A stretch of DNA of 64,000 nt from NCBI GenBank assembly GCA_036493475.1, contig DASXPS010000019.1, positions 1 to 64,000 on the forward strand, read 5' to 3'. Positions 39,399 through 47,066 of the stretch are shown in pieces; position 1 is the first letter of the stretch; each line of letters starts with the position of its first letter. Source of the DNA: Sporichthyaceae bacterium. Its GTDB lineage: Bacteria; Actinomycetota; Actinomycetes; Sporichthyales; Sporichthyaceae. The position numbers and the translations under genes are program-made. The notes under the pieces were generated by a model that was given only the letters and a program-made list of their open reading frames with translations, was not told the origin of the DNA and did not search any database.

Positions 39399-39410
39399 GA
39401 TAATCGCCGC
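39399..39410 (+). promoter_or_regulatory. Leaderless -10 element of CoA-ester lyase
   Basis: GATAAT (39399-39404) ends six bases before the ATG at 39411. No Shine-Dalgarno is present, which points to a leaderless mRNA. Confidence 0.5.
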
Positions 39411-40244
39411 ATGTCCACCGCCGGCCTGGCCACCGTCACCAGCCTGCTGTTCGTCCCCGGTCACCGCCCGGACCGCTTCGCCAAAGCGGCCGACGCCGGT
39501 GCGGGCGCGATCATCCTCGATCTGGAGGACGCCGTCGCGCCGGAGGACAAGGACGCCGCCCGCGAGCACGTCGCCGCCTGGCTGGCCGACGACGGCCGCG
39601 GCATCGTGCGGATCAACGCGCCGGGCACTTCCTGGTACGCCGAGGACCTCAAGGCCGTGGCCGGCCACCCGGTGATGCTGCCCAAGGCGGAGACCGCAAA
39701 CCAGGTCGCCGAGGTGGCCGCCGCACTCGGCCGGGATCCCGCCGTGCTGCCGCTCATCGAGACCGCCGCGGGCATTCTGGCCGCCGCGCAGATCCTCGCC
39801 GCGACCGGAGTGGTGCGCGCCGCGTTCGGCTCCATCGATTTGTCCGTCGGCCTGGGCGTGGATCCGGAGGACCGCACGGCGCTGCTGTTCGCCCGCTCGC
39901 GGTTGGTGCTGGCCTCGGCCGCCGCCGGGGTGGCCGGGCCGGTGGACGGCGTCACCACCGACGTCACCGATGAGACGCGGCTGGCCGCGGACGCCCGGCA
40001 CGGCGCCGCGCTCGGCTTCACCGGGAAACTGTGCATCCACCCGCGCCAGCTGGCCGTCGTGCACGAGGCCTTCCGCCCCTCCGACGACGAGCTGCGCTGG
40101 GCCCGCCACGTGGTCGAGGCCTTCTCCAACGCGGGGATCAGCACCCTGGACGGAAAGATGATCGACAAGCCGGTGGTGGACCGCGCGCGCCGCATGCTGG
40201 CTCGGGTCGGCGAGGGCGCAGCGGTACCGTCACGGACGTGCTGA
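39411..40244 (+). CDS. HpcH/HpaI-family CoA-ester lyase (CitE-like)
   Basis: A 277-aa TIM-barrel enzyme of the citrate lyase beta / malyl-CoA lyase group. SLLFVPGHRPDRFAKA, the metal-binding ILDLEDAVAP, VRINAPGTSWYAEDL, PLIETAAGIL and the CoA-proximal GFTGKLCIHPRQ are all present. It would cleave or condense a 3-hydroxy-acyl-CoA such as malyl-, citramalyl- or methylmalyl-CoA; which one is undetermined. It heads a probable operon with the next three genes; the stop overlaps the following ATG (TGATG). Confidence 0.92.
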   Translation: MSTAGLATVTSLLFVPGHRPDRFAKAADAGAGAIILDLEDAVAPEDKDAAREHVAAWLADDGRGIVRINAPGTSWYAEDLKAVAGHPVMLPKAETANQVAEVAAALGRDPAVLPLIETAAGILAAAQILAATGVVRAAFGSIDLSVGLGVDPEDRTALLFARSRLVLASAAAGVAGPVDGVTTDVTDETRLAADARHGAALGFTGKLCIHPRQLAVVHEAFRPSDDELRWARHVVEAFSNAGISTLDGKMIDKPVVDRARRMLARVGEGAAVPSRTC

Positions 40245-41149
40245 TGAGACGGATGCAGCGGCCGGGCCCGAACACCTGGTCCCATCCGTACCGTGGGCTG
40301 TCCATGCAGGAGGTCGACTTCCGGCTGACCACCCCGGCGATCCTGGAGTATCTGGACGGCCGCGAGGTCTACCGGCGCACGGATTTCCTGGCGCTGCGAC
40401 ACCGGGACAACACCGCGTTGGTGATGGTGGAGAAGGCGAGCACCGAGCCGCTGTTCTCCCCGGTCACCGACGCGATCGTGCTGGCCGGCCCCGACGAGGT
40501 CGCCTATGTCGAGGACCAAAGCGTCGACGTGGGCAACGCCAGCGCACTGGCCCGGGCCGCCGACCGGAGCAAGCCGGCCACCGTCGTGCTCGGCATGTTC
40601 TCCCACGTCAACTTCATCTACCGACCGCAGCCAATCACGGTGCGGGTCACCGAGGTCGTCCCGCCGTGGCCGCCCAAACTGCTCACCCAGGCCCAACAGG
40701 TCGTCGACTTCGATGAGGACCTGCCACCCATCGAATTGGTGCTGGACGCGGTGCGCGTCGAAGACCTGGCCGTGGCCAACCCCGCCGACCACTACCTGCT
40801 GCCCTGCCGCGGATCCGGGGCCGGCATCCCCGGCTCCGATGTGGCGTTCCTGGACACCCGCCCGGCCACCCGGCAGGACTGGTTGCTGATCGGCTGCGAG
40901 CGGTCCATGCAGCTGCATCGGCATTTCTACGGCGACGAGCCCCGCCAGGTGGACCTGTGCCCGCGCGCCCGACTCGCCGCGGACGCCGCGTTCCACGCCG
41001 GCGACGAGCGCGCGCTGATCAAGTGCTGCCTGATCGAGCGCGGCCTGGAGGTCGACGAGCGCTCCGCGGTGGTGCCGTGGGGGGCAAACCTGGACGAGAT
41101 CCGCCAGGGTCTGCGGCACCTGCTGCTACCCGGAGCCGACGGGGCCTGA
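40244..41149 (+). CDS. 301-aa Cys-rich protein of unknown function
   Basis: I do not recognise this family. It is soluble, with mixed alpha/beta composition. Notable features are HVNF at 121-124 in VLGMFSHVNFIYRPQP, and five Cys in the C-terminal third: C188 (LLPCRGSG), C218 (IGCERSMQLHRHFYG), C239, and the pair C261-C262 (KCCLIERG). Clustered Cys and His suggest a metal site. ATG 40244 overlaps the lyase stop; GTG 40238 is an alternative. It lies between a CoA-ester lyase and a fumarase-superfamily lyase, so a role in that pathway is likely. Confidence 0.82.
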   Translation: MRRMQRPGPNTWSHPYRGLSMQEVDFRLTTPAILEYLDGREVYRRTDFLALRHRDNTALVMVEKASTEPLFSPVTDAIVLAGPDEVAYVEDQSVDVGNASALARAADRSKPATVVLGMFSHVNFIYRPQPITVRVTEVVPPWPPKLLTQAQQVVDFDEDLPPIELVLDAVRVEDLAVANPADHYLLPCRGSGAGIPGSDVAFLDTRPATRQDWLLIGCERSMQLHRHFYGDEPRQVDLCPRARLAADAAFHAGDERALIKCCLIERGLEVDERSAVVPWGANLDEIRQGLRHLLLPGADGA

Positions 41150-41171
41150 GTCCCCCGGGAACCTTTCGATC

Positions 41172-42509
41172 ATGAGCTCGCACCTCGCCGATTCACAGAT
41201 CTACGGCCACCTGTGGACCACACCGACGTTGCACGCGCTGTTCGACGACGCCGGGCGTACCCAGGGCTGGCTGGACGTGCTGGTGGCCCTCGCCGAGGCC
41301 CAGCACGAGGTCGGTCTGCTGCCCGAGGGGGCCGCCGCGGCGATCCGCGAGCACGCCAGGGTGGATCGGTTGGACCTGGCGGCGGTGGCCGCCCAGACGC
41401 GGGCCACCGGTCATTCCACCCTCGGTCTGATCCTCCAGCTGCGCACGGTGCTGCCCGAATCGGCGCGGGAGTGGGTCTACTACGGCGCCACCGTGCAGGA
41501 CGTCACCGATACCTGGACCGCACGCACCATGCTCGCCGTGCTCAACCAACTGGAGCGTGACCTCACCCGCTGCCGCCGGGCCGCGCTGGTGCTCGCGCGT
41601 ACCCACCGGGACACGGTGATGTGCGGTCGTACCCATGGCCAGCCGGGCCTGCCGATCACCTTCGGGTTCAAGACCGCGGTGTGGGCAGACGAACTGGGAC
41701 GGCACGCCGAGCGGCTGGCGCAGGCCCGCCCCCGCATCGGCGTGGTGCAGTTGGGCGGGGCCCTGGGCACCATGGAGTTCTGGGGGCCGGCCGCGCCGCA
41801 ATTGCTGGACGCCTTCGCCCGCCGCACCGGCCTGACCACCCCGGACGTGCCCTGGCTCACCGCCCGCGACCGAGTCGCGGAATTCGCCACCCTGCTGGCC
41901 ATGATCACAGGTACGTTGGCCAAGATCGGCAACGAGATCTTCGAGCTCTCCCGCCCGGAGATCGCGGAGGTTTCCGAACCGTTCACCGAGGGCACGGTGG
42001 GCAGCATCACGATGCCGCACAAACGGAATCCGGAAATCGCCGAGCACCTGGACACGCTGGCCCGGCGGGTTCGTCTGGATGCCGCGTCCTGTCTGGAGGG
42101 TCAGATCGCTCTGCACGAACGCGACGGTCGCAGTTGGAAGGCGGAATGGCTGGCCGTCCCCGAGGCGAGCCAATTGTCCGGGGCCGCGCTCAGCTTCGCC
42201 GCGCGGCTGTTGGAGGGACTGAACGTGGACGCGGAACGCATGCGGGCGAATCTGGACGCCCGGCGCGGCTTCCTGCTCTCCGAGCCGATGATGCGCGCGC
42301 TGAGTGACCGCATCGGCCAACATGCCGCGCACGAGGCCATGTACGAAACCGCGATGGCCGCTCTCGCCGAGGGTGTCGACCTGCCCGCCGCGGTGGCCGC
42401 GCGCGGATTGCTGACGGCAGATCAGCTTGCGGCCGCCACCGACCCGCACGCGGCGCTGGGCGCGGCCACCACGTTCGTCGATCGAGTGCTCGCCCGAGGA
42501 GGCGCATGA
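41172..42509 (+). CDS. Aspartase/fumarase-superfamily lyase (PurB/CMLE-like)
   Basis: A 445-aa homotetrameric lyase. The superfamily signature is GSITMPHKRNPEIAE, with VYYGATVQDVTDTW and GRTHGQPGLPITFGFK forming the other two active-site regions. This arrangement is shared by adenylosuccinate lyase and 3-carboxy-muconate cycloisomerase. Genome context is not purine synthesis, so a catabolic fumarate-releasing or cycloisomerising activity is more likely. The stop overlaps the next gene (ATGA). The ribosome site is weak. Confidence 0.9.
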   Translation: MSSHLADSQIYGHLWTTPTLHALFDDAGRTQGWLDVLVALAEAQHEVGLLPEGAAAAIREHARVDRLDLAAVAAQTRATGHSTLGLILQLRTVLPESAREWVYYGATVQDVTDTWTARTMLAVLNQLERDLTRCRRAALVLARTHRDTVMCGRTHGQPGLPITFGFKTAVWADELGRHAERLAQARPRIGVVQLGGALGTMEFWGPAAPQLLDAFARRTGLTTPDVPWLTARDRVAEFATLLAMITGTLAKIGNEIFELSRPEIAEVSEPFTEGTVGSITMPHKRNPEIAEHLDTLARRVRLDAASCLEGQIALHERDGRSWKAEWLAVPEASQLSGAALSFAARLLEGLNVDAERMRANLDARRGFLLSEPMMRALSDRIGQHAAHEAMYETAMAALAEGVDLPAAVAARGLLTADQLAAATDPHAALGAATTFVDRVLARGGA

Positions 42510-43501
42510 CCACGGCTGCGGCGCGCGCCAGTTGGGCCGCTTTCGTACGCCGGCCGCGAGTGCGGCTGGGTACCCTGCCCACGCCGCTGCACCCGGCGCC
42601 ACGGTTGTCCGAAGCGGTCGGCGTGGAGATCTGGCTCAAACGTGACGACCTGACCGGCTTGGGCCTGGGCGGTAACAAGGTCCGCGTGCTGGAGTTCGTG
42701 CTCGGCGACGCCCTGCAGCGCGGCGCGGACACGTTGATAACCGGCGGCGGGCCGTCGTCGAACTGGGTGATGCTGGCCGCGCTGGCCGCCCGCACCCGCG
42801 GGCTACAACCGATCCTGGTCATTTACGGCGAGCCCGTGCCATTGGTCGGCAACCTGGCCCTGGCCGAACTGGCCGGCGCGGAGATCGTGTTCACCGGTGA
42901 GCAGGACCGCGCGTCGGTGGAACGTGGCATCGACGCACTCGGCGCACAACTGCGCGCGCAGGGCCGCAACCCGTACCTGCTGGGCCGCGGTGGCGCGAGC
43001 GCGGTGGGTGCGCTGGGTTACGCAGCGGCCACCCTGGAACTGGTCACCCAGACTCGCGAGCAAAATCTGACCGCACATCAGTTGTGGTTGGCCACCGGCT
43101 CGTGCGGCACCCAGGCCGGACTGGTGGCCGGGCAGGCCTGGCAGGCCTGGCAGCAACCGAACTGGGCCGTGCACGGGGTAACCGTCAGTCGCCCGGTGTC
43201 CGAATGCGTGCAGCGCGTGTGGAACATCGCCGCGGAGGCCTGCGGACTGCTCGAAGTGCCACCGTGGGACCAGCCACCGATCGTGCACCCGGACACCGGG
43301 GACACCGAGTACGGCAAACGGTCCGCGGCCGCGGACACCGCCGCGGAACTGGTGGCCCGCACCGAGGGCGTGTTCCTGGACCCCGTCTTCGCCGCCAAGG
43401 GGATGGCCGGGTTGCTGGCCGCCACCGCCGCAGGTCAGGTGACCGGTCCGGTGATTTTCCTGGTCACCGGCGGTGCGCCCACCCTGTTCACTCCTGCGTG
43501 A
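42506..43501 (+). CDS. D-cysteine desulfhydrase / ACC deaminase-like PLP enzyme
   Basis: A 331-aa fold-type II PLP enzyme. The PLP lysine is in TGLGLGGNKVRVLEF, and the phosphate-binding region is ATGSCGTQAGLVAG. Relatives are D-cysteine desulfhydrase, 1-aminocyclopropane-1-carboxylate deaminase and L-cysteate sulfo-lyase; all release ammonia and an oxo acid from a small amino acid. The exact substrate is not readable. It is coupled to the upstream lyase, which could supply its amino-acid substrate. Confidence 0.9.
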   Translation: MTTAAARASWAAFVRRPRVRLGTLPTPLHPAPRLSEAVGVEIWLKRDDLTGLGLGGNKVRVLEFVLGDALQRGADTLITGGGPSSNWVMLAALAARTRGLQPILVIYGEPVPLVGNLALAELAGAEIVFTGEQDRASVERGIDALGAQLRAQGRNPYLLGRGGASAVGALGYAAATLELVTQTREQNLTAHQLWLATGSCGTQAGLVAGQAWQAWQQPNWAVHGVTVSRPVSECVQRVWNIAAEACGLLEVPPWDQPPIVHPDTGDTEYGKRSAAADTAAELVARTEGVFLDPVFAAKGMAGLLAATAAGQVTGPVIFLVTGGAPTLFTPA

Positions 43502-43678
43502 CTACGCCAAATGGGTGAAACCCACCCGATCGGATGATCGCGAAGTAACCGATCGGGCCATTTCCAAGCGCGGTGAAACCGGCGGTCTGCCGGCGTGCGT
43601 CTACCTGGGGAAGAAACGCACAGCCCGCCGCACCATCCGCCCCGACCCGCCAGTCGGGTCGAGAGGAGACCGAACGTC
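43502..43678 (+). other. Intergenic leader with hairpin before the Cys-rich small protein
   Basis: The 177-bp leader has a perfect 7-bp hairpin, CGACCCG-CCAGT-CGGGTCG (43643-43661), ending at the GAGAGGAG ribosome site of the next gene. It could gate translation. Nothing else is recognised here. Confidence 0.45.
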
Positions 43679-43882
43679 ATGCACACCTGCTCCTGGTTCG
43701 TCTCGAACGAAGAGCCGCACTGCGGTGCACCGGCCACCCATCAGGTGACCGTCACCACCACGCTGTACCGCGCCACCGTCTGGTTCTGCACCGAGCACCG
43801 CGCGCAGCAGGAAGCCAACTTCGCCCGCCGCGGGGCCCGGATCCCCAGCGCGCGGCGCGCCTCGGAGAATGTCGCGGGCTGA
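43679..43882 (+). CDS. Small Cys/His-rich protein, possible zinc ribbon
   Basis: A 67-aa protein. C4, H14/C15, H21, C37 and H40 (VWFCTEHRAQQE) give a plausible four-ligand zinc site; the rest is basic. No named family is recognised. ATG 43679 has GAGGAG about 10 nt upstream, right after a hairpin. It converges on the argininosuccinate-lyase-like gene with a 6-bp gap. Confidence 0.7.
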   Translation: MHTCSWFVSNEEPHCGAPATHQVTVTTTLYRATVWFCTEHRAQQEANFARRGARIPSARRASENVAG

Positions 43883-43888
43883 TCGTGC

Positions 43889-45349
43889 TCAGCCGCCGAT
43901 GCGGCGGGCATGTGCCAGTAGCGCGCCCTCCGCGGCGTCCAATTTCTCCCGCCGCTCGACCGCCCGGGCCGCGGCCGCCCGTCCGGCCTGCATCACCTCG
44001 GCCGCCATTCCCCGCACCACCCCGGGCTCGGCACCGCCCCGGGTGACCCGGGACCCCACGATCGCCCGCGGATCCAGCGCGGCACGCAGATCCAGCGCGG
44101 CCAAGCCGAAGTCCTGCCCGGCCACCTCGATCGCGCTCTTGGCCAGCAGATCGCCGGTCATGTCCACGCCCCGGATGCCCGCCGCGGCCGCGGCACGCAC
44201 CGCTGCGCCCACGACGCAATACGCGGTGCGGTAGTCGATGCCGACGGTCAGCATCAGGTGCTCGGCCAGGTCGGCAGCGACCGCATAACCGTTCTCCAGC
44301 GAGGCGTACATGCGCTCGGCGTTGACGGTCAGCCCGGCGATCACGCCCGTCATCAACCGCGTCTGACGCACCGCCAGGTCCATTGCCCGGGGTACCTCGC
44401 CATAGGCGAAGATCAGGTTGTCACTGCGTGCCGACGGGCTCTTGGTGACCGCGAGCATCCCGGTCAATCGGCCGATCAACACCCCGCACTCACCGCGGAT
44501 CATGGTCAGCGCGTAAGGGTTGCGTTTGTTCGGCATCAGCACGCTGGTGCGCGAGTGGCCGTCGGCCAACCGCACGTAGTCGAACTCGTTGCTGGCCCAG
44601 ATCTCCAGGTCCTCGGCCAACTTGGCCGACGTGGTGGCCAGACTCGTCACCGCGGACAGCAGCGCGATGTAGCCGTCGGTCTGCCACATGGCGTCGCGGG
44701 TGTGCTCGATGATGCCGTCGAAGGCGAGCAGGTCGGCCACCGTCTCCCGGTCGCCGGTCAGCGCGCTGCCGTTCACTCCGCCCGCGCCGCCGGGACTCTG
44801 GTTCAGCCACGCGTAGGCGTCCTGCAACCGACCCAGATCGCGCTGCGCCGCGTAGGCCGAGGTGAGCAGGAAATGCCCAAAGGTGGAGGGCTGCGCGTGT
44901 TGCAGGTAGGTCTGTTCGGCCAGATAGGTCTCCGCGTGCGCCTCGGCCTGCTCGCCGATCGCGACCAGCAGCGCCGCCGCGGCCTCCACCAGGTCCAACA
45001 CGTCGCGGCGCAAGCGCAGCCGCAACGCGATGCGCACCGCCTCGCGACGCGGGCGGCCCGCGTGCAACCAACCCGCGTCATTCCCGATGCGCGCGGCCAG
45101 CCAGTCCTCGCGGCAGTTGTAGAGCTCCCCGCGCGCCGGGTCGTAGCCGAACTGCGCCACCGGCGTGGCGTGTGCCTCCAGCAGTGCACCGAGCAACCGC
45201 GCGGTGGCGCCATCCGGGCCGACGCCGCGCTCGCGCAGCACCAGGACGTGCGCGATGTCCGCATAGTCCAGCGGGTGGTGCAGCAACTCGGCGTCGGCGA
45301 TCTCGATCGCGAACGCGCCCTCGATGAGCTCGGGTGCGTACTCCGGCAA
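43889..45349 (-). CDS. Argininosuccinate lyase-like fumarase-superfamily enzyme
   Basis: A 486-aa superfamily lyase. The signature loop SRTSVLMPNKRNPYALT has the catalytic Ser/Lys/Asn region, and TYLQHAQPSTFGHFLL carries the general-base His region. It looks like ArgH but has no arg genes around it; EDDS lyase and related C-N lyases resemble ArgH. The start is TTG at 45349, the only in-frame start before the fold; AGGGG lies 5 nt upstream. The unusual start and context argue against housekeeping ArgH. Confidence 0.85.
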   Translation of the reverse strand: MPEYAPELIEGAFAIEIADAELLHHPLDYADIAHVLVLRERGVGPDGATARLLGALLEAHATPVAQFGYDPARGELYNCREDWLAARIGNDAGWLHAGRPRREAVRIALRLRLRRDVLDLVEAAAALLVAIGEQAEAHAETYLAEQTYLQHAQPSTFGHFLLTSAYAAQRDLGRLQDAYAWLNQSPGGAGGVNGSALTGDRETVADLLAFDGIIEHTRDAMWQTDGYIALLSAVTSLATTSAKLAEDLEIWASNEFDYVRLADGHSRTSVLMPNKRNPYALTMIRGECGVLIGRLTGMLAVTKSPSARSDNLIFAYGEVPRAMDLAVRQTRLMTGVIAGLTVNAERMYASLENGYAVAADLAEHLMLTVGIDYRTAYCVVGAAVRAAAAAGIRGVDMTGDLLAKSAIEVAGQDFGLAALDLRAALDPRAIVGSRVTRGGAEPGVVRGMAAEVMQAGRAAAARAVERREKLDAAEGALLAHARRIGG

Positions 45350-45370
45350 CGACGCCCCTATTCCGCCGGA

Positions 45371-45739
45371 CTAAACCGGCTTGCCGTCCACGAACAGCTG
45401 CGTGCGGTCCGGGTAGAAGCTCATCATCCCGGCGATCGCGGTGCACTGCGGGATCGGCGTTGGATACGTCCAGATGAGGTCGGAGTAGACCTTGCCGCCC
45501 ACCTCGGCGGACCAGTAGCCGGCCTCGCCCTTGAACGGACACGTGGTGTGCAGGTCCGAGGGCCGCAGCAGGCTCGCGTCCACGTCCACCGCCGGGATGT
45601 ACCAGCGGTCCGGAAGCCCGGTCTCGTGCAGGATCATCGCGCCGAACGTGCGGGCCAGCACTACCCCGGCCAGCTCCACGCGGACCTCCTGCCCAGCAGG
45701 AGCGGCCTCGATTGTCACGGCGTGTCCGGCGGTCTGCAC
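45371..45739 (-). CDS. DUF427 domain protein
   Basis: A 122-aa single-domain protein with the DUF427 pattern: [39 protein letters not shown], and the closing region YPDRTQLFVDGKPV. The family is widespread in actinobacteria with no firm function; a binding role is assumed. GTG 45739 has GGAGG 5-6 nt upstream. It lies between serS and the ArgH-like gene on the same strand. Confidence 0.9.
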   Translation of the reverse strand: MQTAGHAVTIEAAPAGQEVRVELAGVVLARTFGAMILHETGLPDRWYIPAVDVDASLLRPSDLHTTCPFKGEAGYWSAEVGGKVYSDLIWTYPTPIPQCTAIAGMMSFYPDRTQLFVDGKPV

Positions 45740-45759
45740 GGTGTCCTCCCGGGTAGTGG

Positions 45760-47049
45760 TCAATCCCGAACGCCGTCGGGACCCAACGACTTGAAACCCA
45801 GATAGGGCACCAGAACTTCCGGCATCGCCACCGAACCGTCGGATTGCTGGTACTGCTCCAGGATCGCGGCCATGGTGCGTCCGATGGGCAGCCCGGAACC
45901 ATTCAGCGTGGCCGCCGGCACCCGACTGCCGTCCGCGGTGCGCACCCGGATACCCGCCCGGCGGGCCTGGAACTGCCCGCAGTCCGAGCAGGAGGAGATC
46001 TCCCGGTAGCGGTCCTGGCTGGGCAGCCACACCTCGATGTCGTAGCTCAGCTGCGCGGAGAAGCTCATGTCACCGGCGGCCAGCTTGATCACCCGGTGCG
46101 CCAGGTTGAGCTCGGTCAGGCAACGCTCCGCGTGGGTCACCATCAACTCGAGTTCGGCCGCGGAGTGCTGCGCCACACAGATACGCACCAGCTCCACCTT
46201 GGAGAACTGATGCAGCCTCAGAATGCCGCGGGTGTCCCGGCCGTAGGAGCCGGCCTCGGAGCGGTAGCACGGGGTGTGCGCGGTGTAGGCGAACGGTAGG
46301 GCGGCCTCGTCGAGAATCTCGTCCGCGTGCAGGTTGGTCAGCGGCACCTCGGCGGTGGGGATCAGGAACAGCTCGCGGCCACCTGCGGAGGTGGCGAACA
46401 GGTCCGCCTCGAATTTGGGCAGTTGACCGGTGCCGGTCATGGTGGCCCGGGTGACCAGCGTGGGGAGCGAATACTCCGTGTAGCCGTGCCGACGGGTGTG
46501 CAGGTCGAGGAAGAAGGTGGCGAGGGCCCGCTCCAGCGCGGCCCCCGCACCGACGGCAACCGCGAACCGCGGCCCGGACAGCTTGGTGGCGCGGGCAAAG
46601 TCCAGAATGCCCAACGACTCACCCAGGTCGACGTGGTCGGCCGGGGTGAAGTCGAACGAGGGCGGGGTACCCCAGCGGCGCACCTCCACCGCGTCGTCCT
46701 CGCTGTTGCCGTCCGGGGCGGCCTCGGACGGGAAGTTCGGGATGCCCAGCAGCGCCTCGTGCAATTGCGCGCCGAACCGGTCGGCGTCCTCCTCGGCCGA
46801 GCGAATGCCGTCCTTGAGCTGCCGAGCGGACTCCTTCAGCCCTTCGACGTCGCCACCGGACCTGGCCGCGGCTGCGACCTCGGCGGCGATCCGCTTGGAC
46901 TCGGCCCGCAGTTCATCGCCGGTGCGGATCGCCGCGTTGCGTGCGGCCAACAGATCGGCCAGTGGTGCCGGGTCCAACCGGTAGCCACGCCGGGCGAACC
47001 GGCGGACGGCCTCGTCGCCGAGGGAGATCAGCTCTTTGGCATCGTGCAC
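45760..47049 (-). CDS. serS: Seryl-tRNA synthetase
   Basis: A 429-aa class II synthetase charging tRNA-Ser and tRNA-Sec. It has the long coiled-coil arm (residues 35-105), motif 2 CYRSEAGSYGRDTRGILRLHQF, and motif 3 LNGSGLPIGRTMAAILEQYQ. The N-terminus (VHDAKELISLGDEAVRRFARRG) lacks the usual MIDLRxLREDP opening, so this may be a second or divergent SerS. GTG 47049 follows TAGATT by six bases, pointing to a leaderless mRNA. Confidence 0.93.
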   Translation of the reverse strand: MHDAKELISLGDEAVRRFARRGYRLDPAPLADLLAARNAAIRTGDELRAESKRIAAEVAAAARSGGDVEGLKESARQLKDGIRSAEEDADRFGAQLHEALLGIPNFPSEAAPDGNSEDDAVEVRRWGTPPSFDFTPADHVDLGESLGILDFARATKLSGPRFAVAVGAGAALERALATFFLDLHTRRHGYTEYSLPTLVTRATMTGTGQLPKFEADLFATSAGGRELFLIPTAEVPLTNLHADEILDEAALPFAYTAHTPCYRSEAGSYGRDTRGILRLHQFSKVELVRICVAQHSAAELELMVTHAERCLTELNLAHRVIKLAAGDMSFSAQLSYDIEVWLPSQDRYREISSCSDCGQFQARRAGIRVRTADGSRVPAATLNGSGLPIGRTMAAILEQYQQSDGSVAMPEVLVPYLGFKSLGPDGVRD

Positions 47050-47061
47050 CAAGCCAATCTA
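47050..47061 (-). promoter_or_regulatory. Leaderless -10 element of serS
   Basis: TAGATT (47056-47061, minus strand) is six bases before GTG 47049, with no Shine-Dalgarno. It fits the TANNNT hexamer used in this window. Confidence 0.5.
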
Positions 47062-47066
47062 GTGGG

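Noticed and set aside
41172-45349. Calling the two lyases PurB and ArgH outright
   Set aside because: The superfamily signature is shared by several enzymes, and neither has purine or arginine neighbours.
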